53,313 nt of DNA from JANXYY01 sp035530875 (GTDB lineage Bacteria > Actinomycetota > Actinomycetes > Nanopelagicales > Nanopelagicaceae): positions 1-53,313 of the forward strand of contig DATKUB010000050.1 in assembly GCA_035530875.1 (NCBI GenBank), given 5' to 3'. The position numbers were made by a program, and so were the translations under genes. How positions within the stretch are numbered: position 1 is the stretch's first letter; every line of letters starts with the position of its first letter. Shown piece by piece: positions 26,140 through 35,061 of the stretch. The notes under the pieces are model-generated. The model saw only the letters and a list, made by a program, of their open reading frames with translations. It was not told the DNA's origin and made no database searches.

Positions 26140-27887
26140 TTCAGATCACCAAGGCGCTTTAGGAATTCTTTCTTGCGGCCAGCTATGCCCTTGGCGTCGT
26201 CTGGTCCGAACTCCTCGCGCGCCCGCACTACGGGCACATAATCAAAATCCTCAATCGTCGTGGCTGGAACACCACGATCCACCAATTTTTGACACAGGTC
26301 CAACACCTCGAAAACAAAATCCATCAGGGCAGCACCTTTCTCCTCGGAGGAGAAAGCGTCGTTATTACTCAACGCGTTCTGTTGCAGAACCCCATCGCGA
26401 AGAAGTCGACCGCCAAGAAGCACCATTCGTTGGTGGCCGGGCAGCGATCCGCTACCGATAATCTCGGCAAGCGCACTTAGCCGATCCGCCTCTGCCAAGA
26501 GTGCCGCGGCTCGAGCCCGGTTCTGACTCCACCCAGGATCTCCGTTCGCTTCATGCCATTGGCCGATCGCCTCAGCGTCGCGGGCGAAGGAACCAGTCCA
26601 ACTGATTGCCGGATAGTGCCGCGAATAGGCCAAGTCACGGTCAAGGAGCCAGAGCGATCGAACGAAGCGTTGCGTGTCGGTTGTAACCGGTTCGGTCAGG
26701 TCTCCACCTGGCGGTGAAATCGCGCCAAGCACCGTTGTTGATCCGACCTGTCCCCCCAGAGTCGTCACTCTTCCGGCTCGTTCGTAGAAGGCGGAAAGGG
26801 CAGATGCCAGAGTGGCGGGATAGCCCTCTTCGGCGGGAAGCTCGCCATTGCGATTTGCGAACTCTCGAAGAGCTTCTGCCCAACGTGAAGTCGAGTCCGC
26901 AATGACCACCGAGTTGTAACCCATGTCCCGGTAGAACTCGGCCACGGTAATGCCGCTGTAGATGCTTGCTTCACGGGCCATCATTGGCATGTTTGAGGTA
27001 TTCGCGATGATTACCGTGCGATCGATAAGGCGGCCACCGTTGCGTTCATCGGTCAACTTCGATAGATCGTCGAGGACATCTGCCATTTCATTGCCACGTT
27101 CACCGCAACCGACGTAGACGATGACATCCGCATTGCTCCACTTGGCAATCTGCTGCAGCAACATCGTCTTGCCGGTACCAAATCCGCCGGGCACTGCGGC
27201 AGCCGAACCAAGCGCCACCGGATACATCAAGTCCAACACGCGCTGGCCAGTGTGGAGCGGAACGGCTTCGGATATGCGCTCCTTGATCGGACGGCGTCGC
27301 CGAACCGGCCACTGCTCCGCCAAGGTCACTTCAGTGTCGCCAACTCGTGCGACCACATCCAGTGCGTGCACCTGGTCGCTCTTGGGCAAGAGCCAAGACA
27401 ACTCACCCGAGACGCCCCAAGGCACCATTACTCGATACTCAATGGATCCGGCTTCGGGCACGGTACCGAGCACATCCCCGGGGTTCACCTGATCTCCAAC
27501 TGTCACAGTCGGAATGAAAGTCCACGATCGAGACAGAACCGTCTGATCCTCGGTGGAGCCAGCGCGCTCCGGGGTCAACCAGAGATCAACAGAAGACAAT
27601 GGGCGCAACAAGCCGTCGAACGCCTGGCCGAGCAGACCGGGGCCCAGCAGGCCTGCTAACCCGTGACCGGTTGCTCCGACCTGATCTCCAGGTTTCAATC
27701 CACCGGTGTATTCATAGGCCTGCAAGGTCGCTCGATTTCCTGTGATTGCGACAACCTCAGAATTAATTCGCTGCGGACCGACTGTGACAACCTCAAGCAT
27801 TGATATTTCCTGAAGTCCTTCTATCTCAATCAGCGGGCCGTTGACTAAGCGAACTGTGCCTGCGCGATCCGCATCTACATTGCCCAT
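26136..27887 (-). CDS. atpA: A/V-type ATPase subunit A (catalytic)
   Basis: 583 residues. The domains are in order: N-terminal barrel, the A-type-specific non-homologous bulge (IPTVTVGDQVNPGDVLGTVPE), Walker A PGGFGTGKTMLLQQIAKW near residue 235 with a Thr in place of the usual Ala/Cys, GCGERGNEMADVL with the catalytic Glu, Walker B-like SVVIADSTSRWAEALRE and the C-terminal helical domain. It begins inside the last 13 bases of subunit E. This is the ATP-hydrolysing or -synthesising subunit. Confidence 0.95.
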   Translation of the reverse strand: MGNVDADRAGTVRLVNGPLIEIEGLQEISMLEVVTVGPQRINSEVVAITGNRATLQAYEYTGGLKPGDQVGATGHGLAGLLGPGLLGQAFDGLLRPLSSVDLWLTPERAGSTEDQTVLSRSWTFIPTVTVGDQVNPGDVLGTVPEAGSIEYRVMVPWGVSGELSWLLPKSDQVHALDVVARVGDTEVTLAEQWPVRRRRPIKERISEAVPLHTGQRVLDLMYPVALGSAAAVPGGFGTGKTMLLQQIAKWSNADVIVYVGCGERGNEMADVLDDLSKLTDERNGGRLIDRTVIIANTSNMPMMAREASIYSGITVAEFYRDMGYNSVVIADSTSRWAEALREFANRNGELPAEEGYPATLASALSAFYERAGRVTTLGGQVGSTTVLGAISPPGGDLTEPVTTDTQRFVRSLWLLDRDLAYSRHYPAISWTGSFARDAEAIGQWHEANGDPGWSQNRARAAALLAEADRLSALAEIIGSGSLPGHQRMVLLGGRLLRDGVLQQNALSNNDAFSSEEKGAALMDFVFEVLDLCQKLVDRGVPATTIEDFDYVPVVRAREEFGPDDAKGIAGRKKEFLKRLGDLK

Positions 27888-28399
27888 AATTTCCGGATCT
27901 CCTGGCCTCGGGATTCGAGAATCTGTTCGGCTAACGTTGGCAATGACAGATCCACTCGACGCGAACCCTCCCTGGCAATGACTCCGCCGTGAGGACTTTC
28001 TTCTACAATGGCATCTGATCCAAGAAGAGCTTCAACGCGTTCGGTCAGGTTCTTCATCAATCGCGGATACTCCGGACTTTTGCGCAAAGCGGTCGCCGCC
28101 TGCCGCACCTGGCGTACTAGTTCCAGTCGAAGGGACTCTTGTTGAGCGAGGACTATTTCGTGTGCCTGCCGACGCACCCGTGCCGAGCGCAATCCTGCGT
28201 CGGAGTTAGCGGCAGCCTCACCCTCGGCTGCCGCGGAATCTCGAATCTGTTGAGCCTCGAGCTTAGCTTTCGCTAAGAGCCCCTCCACTTGCGACCGGGC
28301 TTGTACCCGCACCTGTTCGGCCTGTGCCTTTGCCGACTCCTGAAGTGATTGTCGAACCGGATCAAGCGCGGCGACCGAACCTTTAGGGAGAACACTCAC
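27875..28399 (-). CDS. atpE: A/V-type ATPase subunit E (peripheral stalk)
   Basis: 174 residues. A long charged helix (ESAKAQAEQVRVQARSQVEGLLAKAKLEAQQIRDSAAAEGEAAANSD) is followed by an alpha/beta head (GGVIAREGSRRVDLSLPTLAEQILESRGQEIRKLW), the arrangement of subunit E. It pairs with the G/H-type coiled-coil protein encoded first in the cluster. Starts at GTG overlapping the subunit F stop (GTGA) and overlaps subunit A by 13 bases. Confidence 0.85.
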   Translation of the reverse strand: MSVLPKGSVAALDPVRQSLQESAKAQAEQVRVQARSQVEGLLAKAKLEAQQIRDSAAAEGEAAANSDAGLRSARVRRQAHEIVLAQQESLRLELVRQVRQAATALRKSPEYPRLMKNLTERVEALLGSDAIVEESPHGGVIAREGSRRVDLSLPTLAEQILESRGQEIRKLWAM

Positions 28400-28635
28400 G
28401 ATGGCAGCACTACGGACATTGGAGAATCAAGATCGAATAGTGCCTTACCAAGCGCCTTTGCAGCGCGGGGAGTGAGGATGACCACTGCCGTGGTTTTGGG
28501 CAGTGAATTCCAGCCTGAACGTACATCGTCGTCGGTATCGACCGCAGCGAGACTGGCGCCTGCTAACGAATAGCCCTTTATTAGCGCCTCTTCGCCTAAT
28601 GCCACAACTGTTCCAGACATCGTCATCTTTTCCAT
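28396..28635 (-). CDS. atpF: A/V-type ATPase subunit F (short)
   Basis: 79 residues. The Rossmann-like half of subunit F is seen (VVALGEEALIKGYSLAGASLAAVDT) together with the VVILTPRAAKAL strand-helix. The usual length is about 100, so the C-terminal helix is short or missing. It sits on the rotor with D. The start overlaps the subunit K stop (ATGA). Assignment rests on position and on the pattern G-E-x-x-x-x-G-x-x-L-A-G. Confidence 0.78.
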   Translation of the reverse strand: MEKMTMSGTVVALGEEALIKGYSLAGASLAAVDTDDDVRSGWNSLPKTTAVVILTPRAAKALGKALFDLDSPMSVVLPS

Positions 28636-29072
28636 CAGGCTTTTCCGATCAAGATGATGGAGATGATCAAACCGTAAATGGCGATGCCTTCCGCCAGTCC
28701 GACGATGACCATGGCGCGACCGAAAATTTCGGGACGCTCACTCATGGCAGCTAGCGCGGCTGAACCTGTGTAGGCAACGGCGAAAGCGGCACCAATAGAA
28801 GAGCCGGCAACGGCGATGGCAGCTGCAATCAAGGCAGCACCGCCGCTACCGGCTGCGGAGGTCGTGGCGGCAGAAACTGCGGTGCCAGCTCCGGTCGCCG
28901 CGGCAGTGCTGGCGTTTAGAGTGGTCGCCAGTAGAGCCAGCGCGCCGACCAGAATTGCGGCGTTGACGCCAGCCAGCAGACGCAGACCCGCCCTAGCTCG
29001 CCGCTTGACGAGGAGGATGGCAGCGCCGGCTGCCAGTACAAGGACGGGAGCAAGCGCAAACCAAAGACTCAT
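28635..29072 (-). CDS. atpK: A/V-type ATPase subunit K (proteolipid ring) with N-terminal membrane extension
   Basis: 145 residues with four predicted membrane helices. The second half is the c-subunit hairpin: GAALIAAAIAVAGSSIGAAFAVAYTGSAALAAMSERPEIFGRAMVIVGLAEGIAIYGLIISIILI, with the ion-binding Glu in GLAEGIAIYG. The first half (two extra helices and an Ala/Thr-rich linker) is not part of a standard single hairpin and shows no second carboxylate. The Glu is followed by Gly and I see no Gln in the first helix of the hairpin, which fits proton rather than sodium binding, though weakly. Overlaps I and F by four bases each. Confidence 0.88.
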   Translation of the reverse strand: MSLWFALAPVLVLAAGAAILLVKRRARAGLRLLAGVNAAILVGALALLATTLNASTAAATGAGTAVSAATTSAAGSGGAALIAAAIAVAGSSIGAAFAVAYTGSAALAAMSERPEIFGRAMVIVGLAEGIAIYGLIISIILIGKA

Positions 29073-30436
29073 GATTGATGCCTTTCGTAGGGTTTAGAGA
29101 CGATTGCCGCCTCCGGATTTGGAGTCCAGTTTGGGAAATCCGATGTCTGCTCCGCGGCGGAAGCATCTAGATCTTCCGTCGGGTCCAAGACTGGAGCCCA
29201 AGGGCGGAAGGGACGCCCTTCTGATTGGAAAACCCGGGAAAACAACTCGTAATACTCCAACCGCAGCGCCTGGATTCCAGCCACCAAGGCCTCCAGTGCA
29301 AAGGTCAGAATGTTGCCAAGAACGAATACGAGTACAGCAGCGATACCTCGCCAGTTCGGTGCCCACAAGGCCGCCGTGCCGTTCCAGACCACGAGCATCA
29401 AGGCTGCATGAGTAAGGCCGAAGGCGGCGAGCCGAGCGAATGAGACAACGTTTGATCCCAATCGAATGACGGTGTCCACCAATTCGACTGCGGCCTCCAT
29501 CACGCCAGTGCCACCACCGCCCGCCTCGATATATAGGCCAACGAAGATTAGGGCTAGTGCCAACAGGGCCAGAACGATTGCCGTAGCGATCAGCGCAGAT
29601 GCGTGCGCGTTGATTCCTAGGGCAAGAAGGCCGAGGCCGACGAAGAGAAGAGAGCCCGCGATTCCAGATCTGGCATAAAGCGCATAGCCCCAACCACCCT
29701 CGCGAACCCGATTGATAACTCCGAGAACATAAGCTCCAGCCAGAAGAAAAGCCCCAAAGAACAATGCGGTTAATAGCAACTCGATTGGGTTGGACATCGG
29801 CTCAAGCCAGAGCACAGGAACTAATCCGGTTGGGCCGAAGGCCTCGCCGTACAACGCACCGAAGAACATTGAGGCCAAGCCCGCACCAACAACAAACCGC
29901 CAAATCTTTTTTAATTTTTCTAATCTTGCGTAGCGACCACTGCGAAATAGCAACCCCGCAAGTACGAGCATCGCTCCTTGACCTACATCGCCGAACATCA
30001 TGCCAAACATGACTACGTAGGACAGCCCAGCAAGGCGGGACGGATCAACGTCTGCATATGGCACCGTCCCATAGGTGTCTACCAGCATTCGCGAAGTTCG
30101 AGCCTGACTCTTCCCGGAAATTAGGGTGGGTGGTTGGACGCCTCTGGGCATCGCTAGCCGTACGATGGCTCCACCAATCGGGGCCAAGGCTTCCGCCAGT
30201 TTTGAGAGTTGGTCGGTTGGCATCCAACCAACCAACCCGGCGGTTGGACCAGAAATGATGGCCGCATCGGCAGCCCTATCCAACTCTTCAGGTCCATCTC
30301 CGGGTGAATAGGGAAGATCCAATTCGACTACGGCGCTGCGCGCAACCTGGACGAGCATGCTGTGCCTGCGCTGCTCGGGAGACACGAGGGCCACCCGTTC
30401 CATGCGGATCGGAGTAAGCGACTCACGCCACGGCAT
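29069..30436 (-). CDS. atpI: A/V-type ATPase subunit I (a-type stator), short form
   Basis: 455 residues against about 600-660 for typical members. The C-terminal membrane half is intact: VVMFGMMFGDVGQGAM, NVVSFARLAAFGLTHAALM with the essential Arg in SFARL, and LEALVAGIQALRLEYYELFSRVF. The soluble N-terminal arm is only about 120 residues (ALVSPEQRRHSMLVQVARSAVVELDL onward). It translocates ions against the K ring. The ATG at 30436 overlaps subunit C; the ATG at 30403 is an alternative. Confidence 0.9.
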   Translation of the reverse strand: MPWRESLTPIRMERVALVSPEQRRHSMLVQVARSAVVELDLPYSPGDGPEELDRAADAAIISGPTAGLVGWMPTDQLSKLAEALAPIGGAIVRLAMPRGVQPPTLISGKSQARTSRMLVDTYGTVPYADVDPSRLAGLSYVVMFGMMFGDVGQGAMLVLAGLLFRSGRYARLEKLKKIWRFVVGAGLASMFFGALYGEAFGPTGLVPVLWLEPMSNPIELLLTALFFGAFLLAGAYVLGVINRVREGGWGYALYARSGIAGSLLFVGLGLLALGINAHASALIATAIVLALLALALIFVGLYIEAGGGGTGVMEAAVELVDTVIRLGSNVVSFARLAAFGLTHAALMLVVWNGTAALWAPNWRGIAAVLVFVLGNILTFALEALVAGIQALRLEYYELFSRVFQSEGRPFRPWAPVLDPTEDLDASAAEQTSDFPNWTPNPEAAIVSKPYERHQS

Positions 30437-31349
30437 CAAGCACCTCGCTTGTCCCCAGGCCCGCTGCGGCTGCGGCTAACGCGACGCGGATGCGCCAGCC
30501 ATCAATCGCTAGAACAGCGGCAGTTCCGAGAACTACTTCCGGTCCTGGCGTCGAATGATGCAACAGGTTGAAACCATCTGCCTGAATCTTCGCCCGCAAT
30601 CGCGCCTCTGCACGCCATAGTTCTTCTGGAGTTTCAATGTCTGCAAATATTGACTGAACCGATTTTGGCAGGGCACGGCGTAACTCAGCCATACCAGTTG
30701 CTTTTTCCCAACCCTGGCCGAGAACGGGGCGAATCAGTTCGGTTAGCCGTGTCGAGATCTCATCTCCGTCAACTACGAGAACTCGGGCCAGAATGAGGGC
30801 GCTCGCGGCGGCGCCCCAAGACCTGGTTGGCGGAGCGACGTTCGCGAGCCGGCGTAGCCAGACCAGCGTCAGTTCGTCTCGTAGTGAAATTACACCAGTT
30901 GATCCCGTTCGCTGCCAAGGTGACTTCTCCAATGCCTGAACCAGTTCTTCGGAAGTTGTTGATAGCTGAAGTTGAGGCCAGGCAGTAGCCAACGTACCCA
31001 ACTCGTAAGGTTCCTCGATATCTAAGTTGCCTTCGAGTTCTTTAGCCAACGCCACAATATTGTCTCGTTCATAAGCGGCTGCCATCGCTCGTAGCACTCG
31101 GGTGCCGTTGGCTGGCAGCCACCCGGCCAGTACTCGCAACTCCCATAGCACGCTGTCGAGAATGGAACGCTCGGCGGCGGCAAGAGAAGTCGAACCAGCC
31201 AACCTCTCGGCATAAGCGGAGTTGGCCAATAGCGGAAGCGCTTTGCTCAAACTAGGCTGAGCCGCAATATCACGACAAGCGCCCGCCCCAATGCGGTGCT
31301 GCGCCATCGATCGAGCTCTCACCGATGCCGCAACCCAGTCTGATTTCAT
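30423..31349 (-). CDS. atpC: A/V-type ATPase subunit C (AC39/d-like)
   Basis: 308 residues, almost all helical, with the repeating layout of V-type d/C subunits: WVAASVRARSMAQHRIG at the N terminus, WELRVLAGWLPANGTRVLRAMAAAYERDNIVALAKELEG (the central R-x-x-x-A-x-x-E-x-x-N-I motif), and RVALAAAAAGLG at the end. It links the D/F shaft to the K ring. It sits two bases after the G-type stalk gene. Assignment is by pattern and position. Confidence 0.82.
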   Translation of the reverse strand: MKSDWVAASVRARSMAQHRIGAGACRDIAAQPSLSKALPLLANSAYAERLAGSTSLAAAERSILDSVLWELRVLAGWLPANGTRVLRAMAAAYERDNIVALAKELEGNLDIEEPYELGTLATAWPQLQLSTTSEELVQALEKSPWQRTGSTGVISLRDELTLVWLRRLANVAPPTRSWGAAASALILARVLVVDGDEISTRLTELIRPVLGQGWEKATGMAELRRALPKSVQSIFADIETPEELWRAEARLRAKIQADGFNLLHHSTPGPEVVLGTAAVLAIDGWRIRVALAAAAAGLGTSEVLDAVA

Positions 31350-31351
31350 GA

Positions 31352-31780
31352 CTATCGAATCGACTCTTCGGAGGTCAAGGTTTTTATAATTTCAGCAACC
31401 AACGCGGGCAATCGAGCCGCTCCCGCTTTCTGCAATATGGCCGCGTCGGCAGTGGCCTGTCGTGACAGTTGATCATCTTGTTGCTTCGCGGCCTGCTTCA
31501 CGCGAGCCGCGGCGCTTTCGCGTTCCGCACCAGCATCAAGATTGGCTTGAGCGACGATGGCGGCCGCCTGGTCACGAGCGCGAGAAAGGTCTTCTTCTGA
31601 ACTGCTCTTAGCCTCGGCAATAAGCGTCCGGCAAGACTCCACATCGTTAGTCAGCGCGGCAAAAACGACGGCAAGTTCCGCTGCCGGCCCCTGGACGTCT
31701 GCCGATGGCACGCCAACCGGGCCGGAGGCACCCGGCGCGCCCACAGGTCGAAAGCGATCCAAGATGTTTAACCACGTCAT
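31352..31780 (-). CDS. A/V-type ATPase peripheral stalk subunit G/H-like
   Basis: 142 residues. A proline/glycine-rich start, then a long coiled coil (SCRTLIAEAKSSSEEDLSRARDQAAAIVAQANLDAGAERESAAARVKQAAKQQDDQLSRQATADAAI) and a short C-terminal helix. That, and its position as first ATPase gene, mark it as the partner of subunit E in the EG stalk. The ATG has GGGAGG six bases upstream. Confidence 0.75.
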   Translation of the reverse strand: MTWLNILDRFRPVGAPGASGPVGVPSADVQGPAAELAVVFAALTNDVESCRTLIAEAKSSSEEDLSRARDQAAAIVAQANLDAGAERESAAARVKQAAKQQDDQLSRQATADAAILQKAGAARLPALVAEIIKTLTSEESIR

Positions 31781-31813
31781 CTGGCGCCTCCCCTGGGATG
31801 CGATGTTTCTTAG

Positions 31814-31819
31814 ATCCTA
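31814..31819 (-). promoter_or_regulatory. Candidate -10 box for ATPase operon
   Basis: TAGGAT on the minus strand lies 33 bases before the G-subunit ATG, in a 128-base gap after the DUF5671 gene. No good -35 is seen at the expected distance. It could allow the ATPase genes to be transcribed apart from the three genes before them. Confidence 0.3.
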
Positions 31820-31908
31820 CGTCCGCACATCCATCACCACCAGCGCACCTGGTCAAAGACGCAGGACGATTTCTCGTCCGCTAACGGAGAAGTGGACCTA
31901 ATAAAAAC

Positions 31909-33636
31909 TCACGGTTGCGTTTGAAAACCACGATCAATTGGTATCGCGCGTGGGTTCTCCACATCAGCCAGGATGATGACTTCATCGTCTTTCACAGTTT
32001 CTAGAAGCGCCAATACGTTCTCCGTCGACCAAGATCCCACATCCTCGCCGGTGCGCGTCCAGGCCTGCACTCGGCCCTGTGTCTTTTCAGCAACCGCATG
32101 CACCAGATCTGGATTGTGCGGTCCAACGAGCAATACAAAGCGAGGACCGCCCGTACTCTCGGCGACTTGATTCCGCTCGGCGCGATAGACCATCCAGTGA
32201 TAGCCAGCCACGGCACCTGAGGTAATCAGCATGCCAATCGGATAACGCATACGGCGCAGGGTTTGGATACTAAGTGTGTTTCCAAGGACGTCTTCAACAA
32301 AGAAATAGACACCGAGCAGTAACGAGATTACAGATGCGATCCCGCCTACGCCAAAGAGTAAGAATAAGAACACTCGACGAGTAGGCGACGACAACTCTTG
32401 CGCTCCGCCAGTCTGTATCGCAATCTGAATTCGGCGCCAGAAATACCACCAGATGGGTCCGCCCACGAGCATTAAAGTGACTGCGGCAAGAAGAGTGTTT
32501 CCTGAAGTCGGTCCCGCGAGCGTTGCAGATCCTGCTGCCGCCTCAAACAAGGCAGCCAGAAGGACAATCAAACCCACCGCTGCTGCTGCGAGTCCAATAC
32601 CGGCCATCAAATATTCGTAGATTCGGCGGACCTCGGTCCGTCCTTCGGCACCTGACCTTTCGAGAACAGCATGGTGATACCACCACATCAGAGTCCCAAT
32701 ACACATCACACCTAGCGCTGTGTTTGTGTTTTGGAAGTGAAGTGAGGCCACTGCCGCACCTGGATCTCCAACGAACCATACGAGAACTTGGTAAAGCACG
32801 GTGCTGGCGGAGACCACTGCTACGACCAACCCGCCACCGACGCCGGCAAGAAGCACGTAGGCCAGCCACAACTGATCTCTCGTAGCGCCAGCCGAGGTTC
32901 GGATCCAGTAGAGATACCAGGCCGGAGCTCCAACCGCCAGGGTGATCCCACCATTGAGAATCGGATTTCCACCGCCAGCAAGCAACTCTTGGCCGGAAAA
33001 TTTTATGACGAATTCCAAAACTCCGGTGATAAGCCCGGCTAAGCCAACTGCCGATACACCAAGGCCAATTATCGAGCCAAGAAGGTGATGGGCGTTTGAG
33101 TGTTCGGCTGGAGTTAAGCGTGCATCTAGCCACCAATGCACACCGAATATAGCGCCCCAGATAATCAGGATCGCGAGCGTTTGACCGTTGAAATCATTGG
33201 TGCCGGCGACCCAAGCGAGCAGGCCATGCAGAGCGAACATAGAGACGATCAAAGAAGTCAACGATGCGGCAGTTATGTAAAACGCCCAGCCGAAAGACCC
33301 GACTTCCGTCCGATCCTCTCTAAATTTTCGGCGGGTCCAGATGGCAACGACGACAAGTAACGGAATTCCGACAATCGTAAAGGAGACATTCCTAGCCAAC
33401 TCGGTCTGGCTGACTACGACGATGGTCCCGCGCTCCAGGAGTCGACTAAGAAGCCCCGATATTCCAGAGGCACTTACAACTAGGAGACCGAACAACAAAA
33501 CATATTGGAAGAAACGTCGCACCGGATGCCCGAGGGACGCTTGGTGGTCACGCCCCCGCGCCATCCTCCGGATGACGAACACGATTAGAGCGATCATCAA
33601 CAGCGTGGGTAGGAGGCCCACCGCGTTAAGAAACAT
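31909..33636 (-). CDS. DUF5671-type multi-pass membrane protein
   Basis: 575 residues with about 12 or more membrane helices arranged in three or four repeats, each opening with a short amphipathic segment of the form RRxFxYxLLFxxLxxxASGI (residues 25-60, and again near RRIYEYLMAGIGLAAAAVGLIVLL and PTRRVFLFLLFGVGGIASVISLLL). This repeat is the DUF5671 pattern. The last 85 residues are soluble and rich in acidic residues (RTGEDVGSWSTENVLALLETVKDDEVIILADVE). Function unknown. GAGG precedes the ATG. The gene is 128 bases upstream of the ATPase operon on the same strand. Confidence 0.7.
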   Translation of the reverse strand: MFLNAVGLLPTLLMIALIVFVIRRMARGRDHQASLGHPVRRFFQYVLLFGLLVVSASGISGLLSRLLERGTIVVVSQTELARNVSFTIVGIPLLVVVAIWTRRKFREDRTEVGSFGWAFYITAASLTSLIVSMFALHGLLAWVAGTNDFNGQTLAILIIWGAIFGVHWWLDARLTPAEHSNAHHLLGSIIGLGVSAVGLAGLITGVLEFVIKFSGQELLAGGGNPILNGGITLAVGAPAWYLYWIRTSAGATRDQLWLAYVLLAGVGGGLVVAVVSASTVLYQVLVWFVGDPGAAVASLHFQNTNTALGVMCIGTLMWWYHHAVLERSGAEGRTEVRRIYEYLMAGIGLAAAAVGLIVLLAALFEAAAGSATLAGPTSGNTLLAAVTLMLVGGPIWWYFWRRIQIAIQTGGAQELSSPTRRVFLFLLFGVGGIASVISLLLGVYFFVEDVLGNTLSIQTLRRMRYPIGMLITSGAVAGYHWMVYRAERNQVAESTGGPRFVLLVGPHNPDLVHAVAEKTQGRVQAWTRTGEDVGSWSTENVLALLETVKDDEVIILADVENPRAIPIDRGFQTQP

Positions 33637-33645
33637 TGCGCCTCA

Positions 33646-34089
33646 TCACTTTAGAACCATGCCGCAGTCATAAAGAGGCCATGGAATACCAACTAGCAAC
33701 CAGTGGTCTCCGGTCCGTATCAACCGCAAGGTGTGATCTTCGATCATATAGTTTTCGAATGGACCGCCCGTAGGAAGTTCAACTTTTACGCGCACTTCCG
33801 AAGCGTCGCCATTGGTCGCAACATCAACAAGAGTGACCTGCGCCGAGTGCATCACGTATGCACGATCCAGATCTTCGATAGTGCATGGACTGTTTGTGGA
33901 TAGGTAAGAAGCGGCGTCTGCATTCTTGCCGTCAAGAACAGCCGATAGGTAACTCTGTACCGTGCCCTGGGGCGTGCCTTGATCCAACTTTACAATTGGT
34001 CTTGTTGCTGAAAGCACAACCGTGACAAGTGCTATGCCCACTATCAACCCCACGATAATTGCTAGAACTCGATTCGGTGTACTACGCAT
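33646..34089 (-). CDS. Membrane-anchored small protein, DUF4878/NTF2-like
   Basis: 147 residues: one N-terminal membrane anchor (VLAIIVGLIVGIALVTVVLSA) and an extracytoplasmic domain with the QGTVQSYLSAVLDGKNADAASYLS helix pair and a beta sheet (SEVRVKVELP, DHTLRLIRTGDHWLLVGIPWPLYDC) that resembles lumazine-binding/NTF2-like DUF4878 proteins. Two cysteines (CTIED, YDC) could form a disulfide. The ATG has GGGAG upstream. It lies between a GerMN lipoprotein gene and a DUF5671 gene in one run. Confidence 0.6.
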   Translation of the reverse strand: MRSTPNRVLAIIVGLIVGIALVTVVLSATRPIVKLDQGTPQGTVQSYLSAVLDGKNADAASYLSTNSPCTIEDLDRAYVMHSAQVTLVDVATNGDASEVRVKVELPTGGPFENYMIEDHTLRLIRTGDHWLLVGIPWPLYDCGMVLK

Positions 34090-34115
34090 GTTGATCTCCC
34101 AACGGCGCTATCTCG

Positions 34116-34940
34116 TTAACCAACCGAGAAGTCCTTTGAATCAATTGCACTCAATGACCCATCTTTCGCTGAATATTCCCGCCCTACGATCGTGTAGGTT
34201 CCACTGGCAAGTTGCGGCAAATCAACGGTCCATGCAGATCGTTCCGGACACGCGGCCTGCGCCAGGGTCGAACCTGTATTGATCGAAACTCCGTCTTTGA
34301 GCAACTCCCAAGAAACGTTTGCTTCAAAGGTGCACGCCTCACCACTGACAATGATTGGATTGACCAAGACCGTCGATTGGCTAGGAGACATGATCGAAAC
34401 TGGATTTAGAACTTCGTAATCTGGTTCACGTGTAAAGGTGCCGGTGGTGTCTACGTGCCCGGCCAAAGATTCGACAGTCTGACCATCGACGGTGAACTTG
34501 ACTCCAGTAATCGTCTTGTTGATCTCGGTAACGGTCCACACCAATTGATCAATGGCTCGTAACTCTCCTTCCCCTCCTACATTGAGTTTTCCAAGTGCCA
34601 GATCGATCGTCGCGATGCCGTTAGTAACCGTTATCGAATTTAGTGCGAATCCGTTTCCCCAGAGATTGCTGTAGTCAGGATCTAAAGGTTGCAGTTGGCC
34701 AGATACGAGAGAACTCATCACGGTCTCTGCCAGATCGGAACTGGACACTACCTGCTGAATTTCGGGGAAGAGACGAAAGCCACGAGGTGTATCAGCAACG
34801 AAAAATAATTTCACTTGCGAGTAGTGCGTTTGAGTTGGAGTAGGAGACGCTGTCGGTTCGGATTGGCTGCTGCCACTACTGCATGCCGCGAGAAGCCCTG
34901 CCAATAAAAGAACTACCGGAAGGTTACGAACCCACCTCAT
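34116..34940 (-). CDS. GerMN/Gmad2 domain lipoprotein
   Basis: 274 residues. The signal peptide has a lipobox LLAAC at Cys20, followed by a Ser/Thr/Pro linker. The first domain (about 40-170) is a GerMN/sporulation-type fold (VKLFFVADTPRGFRLFPEIQQV, LNSITVTNGIATIDLALGK, AIDQLVWTVTEINKTITGVKFTVDGQTVESL). The second (about 190-274) is an immunoglobulin-like Gmad2 domain (PSQSTVLVNPIIVSGEACTFEANVSWELL). A cell-surface role is expected; the exact one is unknown. The ATG at 34940 has TACGTT six bases upstream (leaderless spacing) and is preferred to an earlier in-frame start at 34982. Confidence 0.8.
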   Translation of the reverse strand: MRWVRNLPVVLLLAGLLAACSSGSSQSEPTASPTPTQTHYSQVKLFFVADTPRGFRLFPEIQQVVSSSDLAETVMSSLVSGQLQPLDPDYSNLWGNGFALNSITVTNGIATIDLALGKLNVGGEGELRAIDQLVWTVTEINKTITGVKFTVDGQTVESLAGHVDTTGTFTREPDYEVLNPVSIMSPSQSTVLVNPIIVSGEACTFEANVSWELLKDGVSINTGSTLAQAACPERSAWTVDLPQLASGTYTIVGREYSAKDGSLSAIDSKDFSVG

Positions 34941-34952
34941 ACCTACAACGTA
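34941..34952 (-). promoter_or_regulatory. Leaderless -10 box of GerMN lipoprotein gene
   Basis: On the minus strand TACGTT is followed by GTAGGT and the ATG. The same hexamer at the same spacing serves the VIT-type gene at 38917. Confidence 0.5.
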
Positions 34953-35061
34953 CTCCCATATACGACGCGGTCTAGGTCTCACTACATGATGACTACAAGA
35001 TCACACGTACTACGCTGAATCTACGCTGGGCTCTCGGGCGGACTCGTACTTCGGAGGTGGA

